From contig MHYW01000124.1 in NCBI GenBank assembly GCA_001828545.1, positions 1 to 17,208 on the forward strand: DNA of 17,208 nt, read 5' to 3'. The first letter of the stretch is position 1. Every line of letters begins with the position of its first letter. Below are positions 1-7,800 of this stretch, piece by piece. Below the pieces are notes generated by a model. The model worked only from the letters and a program-made list of their open reading frames with translations. It did not search any database and was not told the DNA's origin. This DNA comes from Planctomycetes bacterium RIFCSPHIGHO2_12_FULL_52_36. Its GTDB lineage: Bacteria > Planctomycetota > Brocadiia > Brocadiales > Bathyanammoxibiaceae. The position numbers and the translations under genes were made by a program.

Positions 1-813
1 AAGCATCTGGGTACGGTGCTGGTGAATCGTGACATAACGGAGCGGAGGGAGATGGAAAAGAGGCTCATGCACCAGGAAAAGATGACGGTTATTGGCAAAC
101 TGGCCGCAGGGATAGCCCATGAACTGAATAACCCCCTTGGGGTCATCTCCATGTTCACTCAGATGGCACTGAAGAAGGTCCCAAACGGCAATCCCCTGCA
201 GGAGTACCTGGATACTATAAAGAGGAACACCGACGTATGCAAGAAGGTTATCCAGAGCCTCCTTTCCTATGCCAGGATGGTACCCGTGCATCCCAGGGAT
301 ATAAACCTTAACGACTGCGTAACGGACGTCCTCTTTATGTGCCGTCCCTTAGTGGAGAAGCACGGGATAAGACTGGAGACCGAGCTTTACAAGGGGCTTC
401 CCCTCTTTAAAGGAGACCCTGACCTCCTGCGGCAGGTGTTTATGAATATAGTGGTTAATGCCATCCAGGCACTGGAGAAAGGGGGCAGATTAAGGGTAGC
501 CTCTGACGTCCTCCAGGAAGATAGTACCCTGGAGGCCGTGAGACTGGTCTTTGAGGACAATGGCCCGGGGATAGCCCCCGAGCATATGGCCAGGCTCTTT
601 GAGCCCTTTTTTACTACAAAGCCGGAGGGTGCGGGGACCGGGCTGGGACTTTCCACATGTAAGAACATCGTGGAGAGGCACGGTGGTTTCATGCAGGTGG
701 AGAGTGAGGTGGGCAAGGGTAGCCGCTTTACGGTGGTCTTGCCCGTTAAGGGAGAATTTGCCAGGGAAGGGAATTCTATGGTAAGTGCTGAAAGTCTTTG
801 GAGTTGGAAATAG
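1..813 (+). CDS. NtrB-type sensor histidine kinase, 5'-truncated by the window edge
   Basis: Frame 1 is open from the first base, so the true start lies upstream. The first residues (GTVLVNRDITERRE) look like the C-terminal end of a PAS sensor domain. A HisKA dimerisation domain follows with the H-box AGIAHELNNPL; the phospho-accepting His is residue 40 of the visible part. The HATPase_c domain has an N-box (NIVVNAIQAL, near residues 149-158), a G1 box (DNGPGIAPEH, from residue 186) and GTGLGLS near residue 215. The visible part has no membrane segment, but the sensor region is missing. It lies 88 nt before an NtrC-type regulator on the same strand, so the two very probably form a two-component pair. 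The domain type is clear; the signal sensed cannot be told. Confidence 0.93.
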   Translation, partial: KHLGTVLVNRDITERREMEKRLMHQEKMTVIGKLAAGIAHELNNPLGVISMFTQMALKKVPNGNPLQEYLDTIKRNTDVCKKVIQSLLSYARMVPVHPRDINLNDCVTDVLFMCRPLVEKHGIRLETELYKGLPLFKGDPDLLRQVFMNIVVNAIQALEKGGRLRVASDVLQEDSTLEAVRLVFEDNGPGIAPEHMARLFEPFFTTKPEGAGTGLGLSTCKNIVERHGGFMQVESEVGKGSRFTVVLPVKGEFAREGNSMVSAESLWSWK

Positions 814-871
814 TGGAGTGCGAGTCGTGCCTGAGGTACCTGCCTTTGGTGGACTTGTCTTGAACGTCTTT

Positions 872-888
872 TGGCGGTCATACCGCCA
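872..888 (+). other. Small perfect hairpin just upstream of the response regulator
   Basis: Seven-base arms TGGCGGT / ACCGCCA surround a CAT loop, ending 13 nt before the ATG at 902. There is no T-run, so it is not an intrinsic terminator. It could modulate translation of the regulator gene or be a remnant of the GC-rich palindromes that litter this locus. Its function is unknown. Confidence 0.5.
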
Positions 889-901
889 GGTATAGAAGAG
901 A

Positions 902-2314
902 ATGAGTAAACCTAATATTTTCGTAGTGGATGATGAACCAGATATGGTGAAAGGCCTTGTCCTCGTGCTGAGGGAGATAGGGGAGGTAGGTACTGCCCCT
1001 ACGGCGGAAGAGGCCCTGGAGTATATAAAGAGAAACCCTGTGGACGTACTGGTAACAGACGTCCGCATGCCGGGGATTGGTGGAATCTCCCTCCTGGAAA
1101 AGGTAAAGGAGTTTCGCCCCAAGATAGAGGTTATAGTCCTCACGGCGTATGGTTCTATAGAATCTGCCATAGATGCCATGAAGAAGGGGGCCTATCATTA
1201 CGTTACGAAGCCATTTAATAATGATGAGCTACTGATAGTGGTACAGAGGGCCCTCCAGGATAAGCGCCTCCATGAGGAGTTAGAATATCTCAGGGAGAAG
1301 GTGAACAAGGCCCATGTCTTTGAGAGTATCATTGGGCGTGACTGGAAGATGCAGGAAATCTTTGAGACCATCAAGAAGGTGGCGCCCTCCAAGGTGCCCA
1401 TCCTCATCCAGGGGGAGAGCGGCACCGGCAAGGAGCTTATTGCCAGGGCCATACACCAGCACAGCCCCCGCTCCAAGAACCGCTTCCTCGGGATTAATAC
1501 CGCCGCCTTACCAGAGAACCTGCTAGAGGCCGAACTCTTTGGATACAAGAAGGGGGCATTCACCGGGGCAGATTACGACAAAAAGGGCCTTTTAGTCCAG
1601 GCCACACAGGGTACTTTCTTCCTGGATGAGATAGGTAGCATGTCCCTGGCCTTCCAGAGTAAGCTACTGCGGGTGATACAGGAGATGGAGGTTATCCCTG
1701 TGGGTGCTACCGAACCGTTAAAGATAGACGTCCGTTTTATCTCTGCAACCCACACTGACCTGGAGAAGGCCGTTAAGGACGGTGCGTTCAGGGAGGACCT
1801 CTACTACAGACTCAACGTGGTGAGGATTAACGTCCCCCCCCTGAGGGAAAGGAAAGAAGATATACCTATGCTGGCGGGTCATTTCCTGGAGAAATGGGCA
1901 GAAGGGGAAGATAAGAAGGGTCTTACCACGGGCGCCCTCAGGCGTTTAATGGAGTATGACTGGCCCGGTAACGTCAGGGAACTGGAGAACGTCATCCAGA
2001 GGGCCATGCTCGTTGCAGAAGGAGTGGATATACAGCCTTCAGACATCCTGCTCAGGCAGGAACCGCTCCCATGGTTAGTAGAGGCCGAGGGTTATAGCAG
2101 TGCCACTTACGATAAGGCTAAGGAGGAGGTCTTCCGCCACTTCCAGCGGGAATACTTTACGAACCTCCTCAAGAGGTGTAACGGTAATATTACCCTTGCG
2201 GCCGAAAAGAGCGGTATAACCAGGACTGCCTTACACCGCATCATAAAGAAGCTGAACCTTTCCGAAGAAGTCCTGACCATGCGGGACTCCCTACCTCAGG
2301 CTACTACCAAGTAG
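902..2314 (+). CDS. NtrC-family sigma-54-dependent response regulator
   Basis: 470 residues with the three standard NtrC domains. The receiver (about 1-120) has acidic pair D10/D11, phospho-acceptor D53 (VTDVRMPG), T81 and K103. The sigma-54 AAA+ domain (about 142-370) shows Walker A GESGTGKE at 171-178, the sigma-54-contacting loop GAFTGA at 218-223 and Walker B TFFLDEIG at 238-245. A Fis-type helix-turn-helix lies near the C-terminus (NGNITLAAEKSGITRTALHR). All catalytic signatures are intact, so this should be a working ATP-driven activator of sigma-54 promoters. It follows the histidine kinase gene and precedes a gap holding a sigma-54-like promoter and an inverted repeat, which makes local control of the nxr block plausible. 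The ribosome binding site is weak (AGAAGAG). The specific family member is not identified. Confidence 0.95.
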   Translation: MSKPNIFVVDDEPDMVKGLVLVLREIGEVGTAPTAEEALEYIKRNPVDVLVTDVRMPGIGGISLLEKVKEFRPKIEVIVLTAYGSIESAIDAMKKGAYHYVTKPFNNDELLIVVQRALQDKRLHEELEYLREKVNKAHVFESIIGRDWKMQEIFETIKKVAPSKVPILIQGESGTGKELIARAIHQHSPRSKNRFLGINTAALPENLLEAELFGYKKGAFTGADYDKKGLLVQATQGTFFLDEIGSMSLAFQSKLLRVIQEMEVIPVGATEPLKIDVRFISATHTDLEKAVKDGAFREDLYYRLNVVRINVPPLRERKEDIPMLAGHFLEKWAEGEDKKGLTTGALRRLMEYDWPGNVRELENVIQRAMLVAEGVDIQPSDILLRQEPLPWLVEAEGYSSATYDKAKEEVFRHFQREYFTNLLKRCNGNITLAAEKSGITRTALHRIIKKLNLSEEVLTMRDSLPQATTK

Positions 2315-2373
2315 ACCAGATAGAAGAAATTACACGCCCCTTCGCCTTTGCAGACGTACCATAATACCCAACT

Positions 2374-2402
2374 GTAGTGGCGACCCGCCGGGTCGCCCCT
2401 AC
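2374..2402. repeat. Dispersed palindrome, family A (GTAGGGGC...GCCCCTAC), copy 1
   Basis: A 29-bp near-perfect palindrome with core CGACCCGCCGGGTCG and one mismatch in the left arm (GTAGTGGC against GCCCCTAC). Related copies sit at 3146, 4778, 8197 and 15657. As RNA it would form a very stable hairpin, so it may end or attenuate the regulator transcript although no T-run follows. Confidence 0.85.
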
Positions 2403-2450
2403 ATCATACGCCTCAGGCAGATTACCCTAATCCCCTAACATATAACGCAC

Positions 2451-2480
2451 ACTCTAGTACACAGACACGTATACTAGAGT
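2451..2480. promoter_or_regulatory. Inverted repeat, candidate binding site for the NtrC-type activator
   Basis: Left arm ACTCTAGTACAC (2451-2462) and right arm GTATACTAGAGT (2469-2480) are reverse complements at 11 of 12 positions, with a 6-bp spacer. The dyad ends about 160 bp upstream of the -24 element at 2641, a usual distance for enhancer sites of sigma-54 activators, and starts 137 bp after the activator gene ends. ACTCTAG also occurs at 15792-15798 in the second regulatory gap. That the neighbouring regulator binds here is inference. Confidence 0.45.
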
Positions 2481-2639
2481 ACACCCACTCAGGTCCTTTA
2501 CTATTAAGCACTTACATCTGCCACCCCACAATTTGCCGACAGGGTTGTAACAGGACTGTCTTCATTTGTGTCCACATAAGTTGTACCAACCCCTTTACTC
2601 TCAACACGTTAAGAAAAGGCTTAAGGCATGTTTCCTAAA

Positions 2640-2655
2640 TGGTATGTCAATTGCT
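2640..2655 (+). promoter_or_regulatory. Sigma-54-like (-24/-12) promoter upstream of the receiver-like gene
   Basis: TGGTATGTCAATTGCT carries the diagnostic GG-N10-GC spacing (GG at 2641-2642, GC at 2653-2654) and fits the -12 half TTGC[A/T] well; the -24 half (TGGTATG) is a partial match to TGGCACG. Transcription would start near 2666, about 45 nt before the ATG at 2712. The intact NtrC-type gene next door supports the reading. A similar sequence lies at 15995-16010. Confidence 0.45.
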
Positions 2656-2711
2656 ACCGTGTCTGAGGCAAGGCGGAAAACTTACATATTTTTTTATTTG
2701 GGTGAGACTGC

Positions 2712-3149
2712 ATGGGGGAAAAGATATTAGTGTTGGATAGTGATAGGAACCACCAGAAGAGGATTAGGTTCCTCTTGAACAAGGCAGGTTACGAGACCAT
2801 GACCGTGGAGGATAGATTTTCTGGACTCCAGGCCCTCAGGGAAGGTGGCAGGGCTTCGGCCGTGAGCTCAGCCGAATCGGCCACCCTCAACAGGGGAGGT
2901 TTTTCTGCAGTAGTGATGAGAGAAGGGGCCGACGACACAATCAGTGTCCCGGACACGCTCCAGGATATAAAGGCCATCTCCCCAGAGATGCCAGTGGTCG
3001 TGAGTGCTGACTCCTGGACGCCCCAGTCTCTTCAATATTGCACCGGGGGCGGGGCCTTCTTCTGCATGGATGGGGAGGCCGAAGGTGACCTACTTGTGCA
3101 GGTGTTAAGCAAGGCGATTGAAGAATATAAACTGTCCTCAAAGTTGTAA
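2712..3149 (+). CDS. Degenerate receiver-domain (REC-like) protein
   Basis: 145 residues, one small domain. The N-terminus KILVLDSDRNHQKRIRFLL matches the beta1-alpha1 start of a response-regulator receiver, with acidic residues D9 and D11, and the end GGGAFFCMDGEAEGDLLVQV resembles the last strand and helix. The strand that normally carries the phospho-acceptor reads FSAVVMREG, so an Arg or Glu (R70/E71) stands where Asp is expected, and the conserved Lys of the KPF motif is absent. It therefore should not be phosphorylated in the usual way. A poorly conserved insert (about 44-62, rich in Ala/Ser/Gly) precedes that strand. GGGTGAG is the likely ribosome binding site. Being the first gene after the sigma-54-like promoter, it may be a pseudo-receiver adaptor or regulator for the nxr block. 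Function is not known; the receiver assignment is moderately sure. Confidence 0.75.
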   Translation: MGEKILVLDSDRNHQKRIRFLLNKAGYETMTVEDRFSGLQALREGGRASAVSSAESATLNRGGFSAVVMREGADDTISVPDTLQDIKAISPEMPVVVSADSWTPQSLQYCTGGGAFFCMDGEAEGDLLVQVLSKAIEEYKLSSKL

Positions 3150-3173
3150 GGGCAATTCATGAATTGCCCCTAC
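3146..3173. repeat. Dispersed palindrome, family A, copy 2 (AT-rich core variant)
   Basis: Contains the perfect 20-bp palindrome GGGCAATTCATGAATTGCCC (3150-3169) with outer GTA...TAC ends. It begins inside the last codon of the receiver-like gene, and the TAA stop (3147-3149) is part of the repeat, so the element forms the end of that reading frame. It separates that gene from the NxrC-like gene and could act as an mRNA hairpin. Confidence 0.85.
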
Positions 3174-3196
3174 GATAGGTAAAAGGAGAGGGAGTT

Positions 3197-4759
3197 ATGG
3201 GATATGCGAGACGGGCAGTCGTCTTTCTGATTAGTTTAGGGTTGATAGCCCTCAGCCATGACCCTATCTTTGCTAAGGGAGATGCAGGTGCAGGGAAGGG
3301 GGTCTTTGAAAAGAGGTGTCAGGGCTGTCACGGAGAAAAGGGAGATGGCAAGGGTCTGGCCGCAGTCTTCCTGTACCCCAAACCTGCAGATTTTACAAGC
3401 GGCAAGTTCAAGCTCCGCTCCACCCCGTCCGGAGAGATGCCCACCGATGACGACCTCTTTAAGACCGTTGCTGATGGTGTCCCGGGGAGCGCCATGCCCT
3501 CCTTTGCCTATATCGCAGACGATGAACGCTGGAACGCCATACAACACATAAAGACCCTCGCATTATATTTTGATGAGGAAGAGGGAAAGACCTACAACCT
3601 CTTTGAGCTCAGGGGGGCCCCACACCCGCTAACCGTCGCCCCCGAACCGCCCATGGCCACTGAGACCCTTGCAAAGGCGAAGACCGTTTATGAACAGGAG
3701 AAGCTGGGATGCATAAAGTGCCATGGCAGGCTTGGGAAAGGGGACGGTCCCTCGGCCCAGGAGCAGGTGGACGACTGGGGCAGGCCCATAAAGGTGAGAG
3801 ATTTTACCACAGGCGTATTTAAGGGTGGTAATACCAACAGAGACGTTTATTTGAGGTTTGCTACCGGGATGAGCGGCACCCCAATGCCTGCCTTCTCCGG
3901 TGAACAGCTTTCAGATGCGGACCGCTGGTCATTAGTCCAATACGTCCAGTCCCTGAAGAACCCGGACGTAAGGTTGGCTACCCCACCGGCCGACGCCACC
4001 ATAGTGGCCACCCAGACTAACGAGGATATCCCAGACGATAACCCCGAGGCCACGGTCTGGCAGTCAGCAAAGGAATACGAGATACCCCTTAACAGGCTAT
4101 GGCAGCCAGAAATCCTTCCCATGCACGTACGGGTCCGTGCCCTCTACAACGGCAAGGACATAGCCATACACCTGGAGTGGGACGACGCTACCCAGAACAT
4201 GGGCTATTCCCAACCCCAGACCTTTAGAGACGGTGCAGCCGTACAGTTCTCCCCCAGCGGTGAGTTCCCCTTCATAGGGATGGGTAATGGTAAGACCATG
4301 ACAGGGCTGGAGATTCCTGTCAACATCTGGCACTGGAAGGGAGACTGGCAGGCAGACGCTGGCACCTATACCGATATAAAGCACGTCTATCCGTACATGC
4401 ACGTGGATACCTATTATTTCCCCAAGGAGGTGCAGGATAAGACCTACCTAGCTGGTCGTGCGGCAGGCAACTTGTTTTCCAGCGACCACCGCCCCTCCGT
4501 CGTAGAAGACCTGAATGCCGTAGGTTTTGGGAGCCTGGAGTCCCAGCCCGTCAGCTCGCAGGGCGTCCAGGGGAGAGGCGACTGGTCAGATAACAAGTGG
4601 CAGGTGGTCTTAAGGCGTCCCCTGGAGTCCCAGGAGGCCAGGGACGTAAAGTTCTCAAAGGGTGCCGCCATCCCCGTATCCTTTGCCGTATGGGATGGTG
4701 CCCGTCAGGACAGGGACGGCATAAAGTTTGTATCTACCTGGTTTAGATTAAAAATGTAG
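3197..4759 (+). CDS. nxrC: NxrC-like exported subunit: two cytochrome c domains plus heme-b-binding domain
   Basis: 520 residues. A Sec signal peptide (about 1-26, cleavage likely after IFA) is followed by two class I cytochrome c domains: CQGCH at 41-45 with probable Met ligand M100 (GSAMPSF), and CIKCH at 172-176 with GTPMPAF as the probable Met region. The C-terminal part (about 285-520, from WQSAKEYEIPLNRLW) resembles the heme-b-binding gamma subunit domain of ethylbenzene dehydrogenase / type II DMSO reductases. In that family the gamma subunit takes electrons from the iron-sulfur subunit; here the fused c domains would pass them to soluble or membrane cytochromes outside the membrane. 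It lies 72 nt before nxrA. AGGAG at 3183-3187 fixes the start. The exact subunit name is inferred from context; the domain content is clear. Confidence 0.85.
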   Translation: MGYARRAVVFLISLGLIALSHDPIFAKGDAGAGKGVFEKRCQGCHGEKGDGKGLAAVFLYPKPADFTSGKFKLRSTPSGEMPTDDDLFKTVADGVPGSAMPSFAYIADDERWNAIQHIKTLALYFDEEEGKTYNLFELRGAPHPLTVAPEPPMATETLAKAKTVYEQEKLGCIKCHGRLGKGDGPSAQEQVDDWGRPIKVRDFTTGVFKGGNTNRDVYLRFATGMSGTPMPAFSGEQLSDADRWSLVQYVQSLKNPDVRLATPPADATIVATQTNEDIPDDNPEATVWQSAKEYEIPLNRLWQPEILPMHVRVRALYNGKDIAIHLEWDDATQNMGYSQPQTFRDGAAVQFSPSGEFPFIGMGNGKTMTGLEIPVNIWHWKGDWQADAGTYTDIKHVYPYMHVDTYYFPKEVQDKTYLAGRAAGNLFSSDHRPSVVEDLNAVGFGSLESQPVSSQGVQGRGDWSDNKWQVVLRRPLESQEARDVKFSKGAAIPVSFAVWDGARQDRDGIKFVSTWFRLKM

Positions 4760-4777
4760 CGTTACAGGAAACTGGTA

Positions 4778-4805
4778 TAGGGGCGACCCGACGGGGCGCC
4801 CCTAC
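4778..4805. repeat. Dispersed palindrome, family A, copy 3
   Basis: TAGGGGCG and CGCCCCTA arms enclose the imperfect core ACCCGACGGGG in the gap between the NxrC-like gene and nxrA. It has the same design as the copies at 2374 and 8197 but a mutated centre. It ends 26 nt before the nxrA start codon. Confidence 0.8.
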
Positions 4806-4831
4806 AAATCATAGAGGGAGGATAAGAGATA

Positions 4832-7800
4832 ATGGAGATTTCCAGACGCGACTTCCTAAGATATACAGGGATGGCCACAGGAGGCGCCATGGCCACGGGC
4901 CTGAAGCTCCGCTTCCTGGAGGCACAGACGGAGATTCCTAACCCCCTTGAACACTACCCCGATAGAAACTGGGAGAAGGTTTACAGGGACCAGTATTCCT
5001 ATGATAGGACCTTTACCTTCTGCTGTGTACCCAACGATACCCATAACTGCCGATTAAAGGCCTTTGTAAGAAACGGCGTTGTAACAAGGATAGAGCAGAA
5101 CTACGATAGTCACCTCGTGGAAGATCTTCATGGCAATAAATGCTCCCCTATGTGGAACCCTCGTGGCTGCCTAAAGGGATATACACTGGTCAGGAGGGTA
5201 TATGGCCCTTACAGGATAAAATACCCCATGGTGCGGAAGGGCTGGATGGAGTGGGCAGAAAATGGCTTCCCAGACCCCAACACCCCAGAGAACCAGGAGA
5301 AATACTTCCAGAGGGACAGGGATACCTGGGTAAGGGTCTCCTGGGACTATGCCTTCACCCTGGTGGCCAAGGGCCTGCTCAGGGTGATGTCCACCTACGG
5401 GGGCGAGGAAGGGACAAAACTCCTCAGGAAGCAGGGTTATCCGGAGGAGATGATTGAGGCTACTCATGGTACAGGCGCCCGTTGCATAAAGATTCGCCCG
5501 GGCATGGGATTCCTGGGGATGACCCGTATTTACGGTTCAGTTGTACGTTTTTGCAATATGTTGGGCCTCTACGATGGTAAGGGTGGCGCTCGTAACTGGT
5601 CAAATTATACGTGGCACGGAGACTTGGGCCCTGGGCATCCTATGGTCTCAGGCATCCAGACCTTTGACTCAGACCTCAATGACTTCCGCCATGCCAAGCT
5701 CATGGTCTTCAGTGGAAAGAACATGGTGGAAAACAAGATGCCCGACGCCCACTGGTGGATAGAGATAATGGAGAGGGGTGGGAAGATTGTAAACATCTCC
5801 CCCGAATACAGCCCTGCCTCCCAGAAGGCAGACTACTGGGTACCAGTAAGGCCAGGCTCTGACGTGGCACTGATGATGGGAGTGGTCCATCTACTGATAA
5901 AGAACAACTGGTACGAGGTGGACTTCGTAAAACAATACACCGACTTGCCACTGCTGGTGAGGTTGGACAATCTGAAGATCCTGCGGGCAGCAGACATTAT
6001 TTCCGGCTATAAGAACAAGGAACTCACCGGTTACAGCAAGAAGGTGCAGATTATAGACCCCCAGATGAGAGAGGATTGGGGAGACTTTGTGGTCTGGGAC
6101 ACCAAGAGCAACGGTCCCAAGGTCATTACCCGCGAGGACGTGGGCAAACACTTTGCCGCCATGGGCATTGACCCCGCCCTGGAAGGGAGCTTCAAGGTCA
6201 AAACTGCGGACGGCAAGGAGATAGAGGTAAAGCCCTCGTTCCAGCTCTACAAAGAACTCTGCGCCGAGTACGACCCTGACACCGTCCAGGAGATAACCAG
6301 CACCCCCAAGGAGATGATAGAGCAACTGGCCAAGGACTTTGCCACCATAAAGCCAGCCATGATTCATACGGGTGAGGGTACCAATCACTACTTCCACTGT
6401 GACATAAAAGACAGGGTAAACTTCCTTATACTGGCACTCACCGGCAACTTCGGCAAGCCAGGCGGAGGTCCCGGTCACTGGGCGGGGAATTACAAGATTG
6501 CCGTCTTCCCAGGGTCGTACGTGATGATGGGTGAGGACCCCTTCCACGTTAACCTGGACCCCAATGCCAAGGTGGAGGACATCAAGGTAAAGAAGTACTT
6601 CAAACCAGAAGAAGTGTGCTACTGGAACTACCAGGACAACATCCTGAAGGTAAATGGGAAGTGTTTTACCGGCCAAACCCACATGCCAACTCCCACCAAG
6701 GTTATATGGTTCGCCAACGTGAACCTCATCAATAACGCCAAGTGGGCCTACGAAATGATTTACAACACCAACAAGAGGGTGGAGATGATAGTGGCCCAGG
6801 ACTGGGAGTGGACGGGTAGCTGTGAGGTCTCAGACATCGTCTTCCCTGTCCATAGCTGGATGGAACTTACACAGCCAGATTTTACCGCCTCATGTTCTAA
6901 CCCCTTCCTCCAGGTCTGGAAGGGTGGGATAAAACCACTTTACAACTCCAAACAAGATAGCGAGGTATATGCCGGAGTGGCTTGCAAGCTGGCAGAACTT
7001 ACCGGGGATAACCGTTACAGGGATTACTGGAAGTTTATCCTGGAAGGGAAGACAGAGGTATACATACAGCGGATGTTTGACGCCTGTATTACCACCCAGG
7101 GTTATAAGGTGGATGAACTCCTCAAGCAAGACCGTGGCTCCCTACTGCTCTTCCGTACCTACCCGAGGATAACGGGCTGGGAGCAGATACAGGAATCCAA
7201 GCCCTTCTACAATAAGACCGGAAGGCTGGAGTTCTACAGGGACGAGGACGAGTTCATTGAATACGGAGAGAACCTCATAGTCTTCCGTGAACCAGTGGAG
7301 GCCACACCCTATCTGCCCAACGTCATAGTGGGTACCCACCCGGCCATAAGGCCCAATGACTACGGTATACCGCTGACTGCCACCGGTGCAGATGAGCGGT
7401 CCGTAAGGAACGTGAAGATGTCATGGAAAGAGGTAAGAAAGACCAAGAACTTCCTCTGGGAGAAGGGCTATCGCTTCTACTGCCTCACCCCCAAGACCAG
7501 GCACAGGGTACACTCCTCCTGGAGCAACTCAGACTGGAACCTCATCTGGGACAGCAACTACGGAGACCCCTACCGTATGGACAAGAGGACCCCAGGGGTG
7601 GGTGAGCACCAGATCCATCTGAACCCGGAAGACGCAAGGGAGTTGGGCATCAATGACGGTGACTATGTATATGCGGACGCAAACCCTGATGACAGGCCCT
7701 ACGTGGGTTGGAAACACGACGACCCCAATTACAAGGTGGCCCGCCTGATGCTCAGGGTTAAATACAACCCGGCTTACCCCAGAGGGGTGACCATGATGAA

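Larger units (their letters stand above)
2315..2711. other. 397-bp non-coding regulatory gap
   Basis: No credible gene is seen here. In order it holds: a dispersed palindrome (2374-2402), a long inverted repeat (2451-2480), a 17-bp block (2503-2519) and a 26-bp block (2586-2611) that recur upstream of the gene at 16073, a sigma-54-like promoter (2640-2655), and an AT-rich leader before the ATG at 2712. No T-tailed terminator is visible after the regulator gene; the palindrome at 2374 is the only strong hairpin there. Confidence 0.7.

Noticed and set aside
387..1198. Long antisense open frames opposite the kinase and regulator genes (387-881, 490-1179 and 878-1198 on the minus strand)
   Set aside because: They run antisense to strongly supported genes, have no recognisable domains and show low-complexity composition typical of reverse-strand shadows.
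2374..2402. Palindromes considered as a CRISPR array
   Set aside because: The copies are spread kilobases apart between genes, without regular spacers or cas genes.
2374..2402. Palindrome after the regulator gene considered as a rho-independent terminator
   Set aside because: The hairpin is strong but no T-run follows, and near-identical hairpins lie inside the operon where termination would be harmful.
5891..6682. 263-codon minus-strand open frame within nxrA
   Set aside because: It lies fully inside nxrA, has no recognisable motif, and such frames are expected opposite codon-biased genes.
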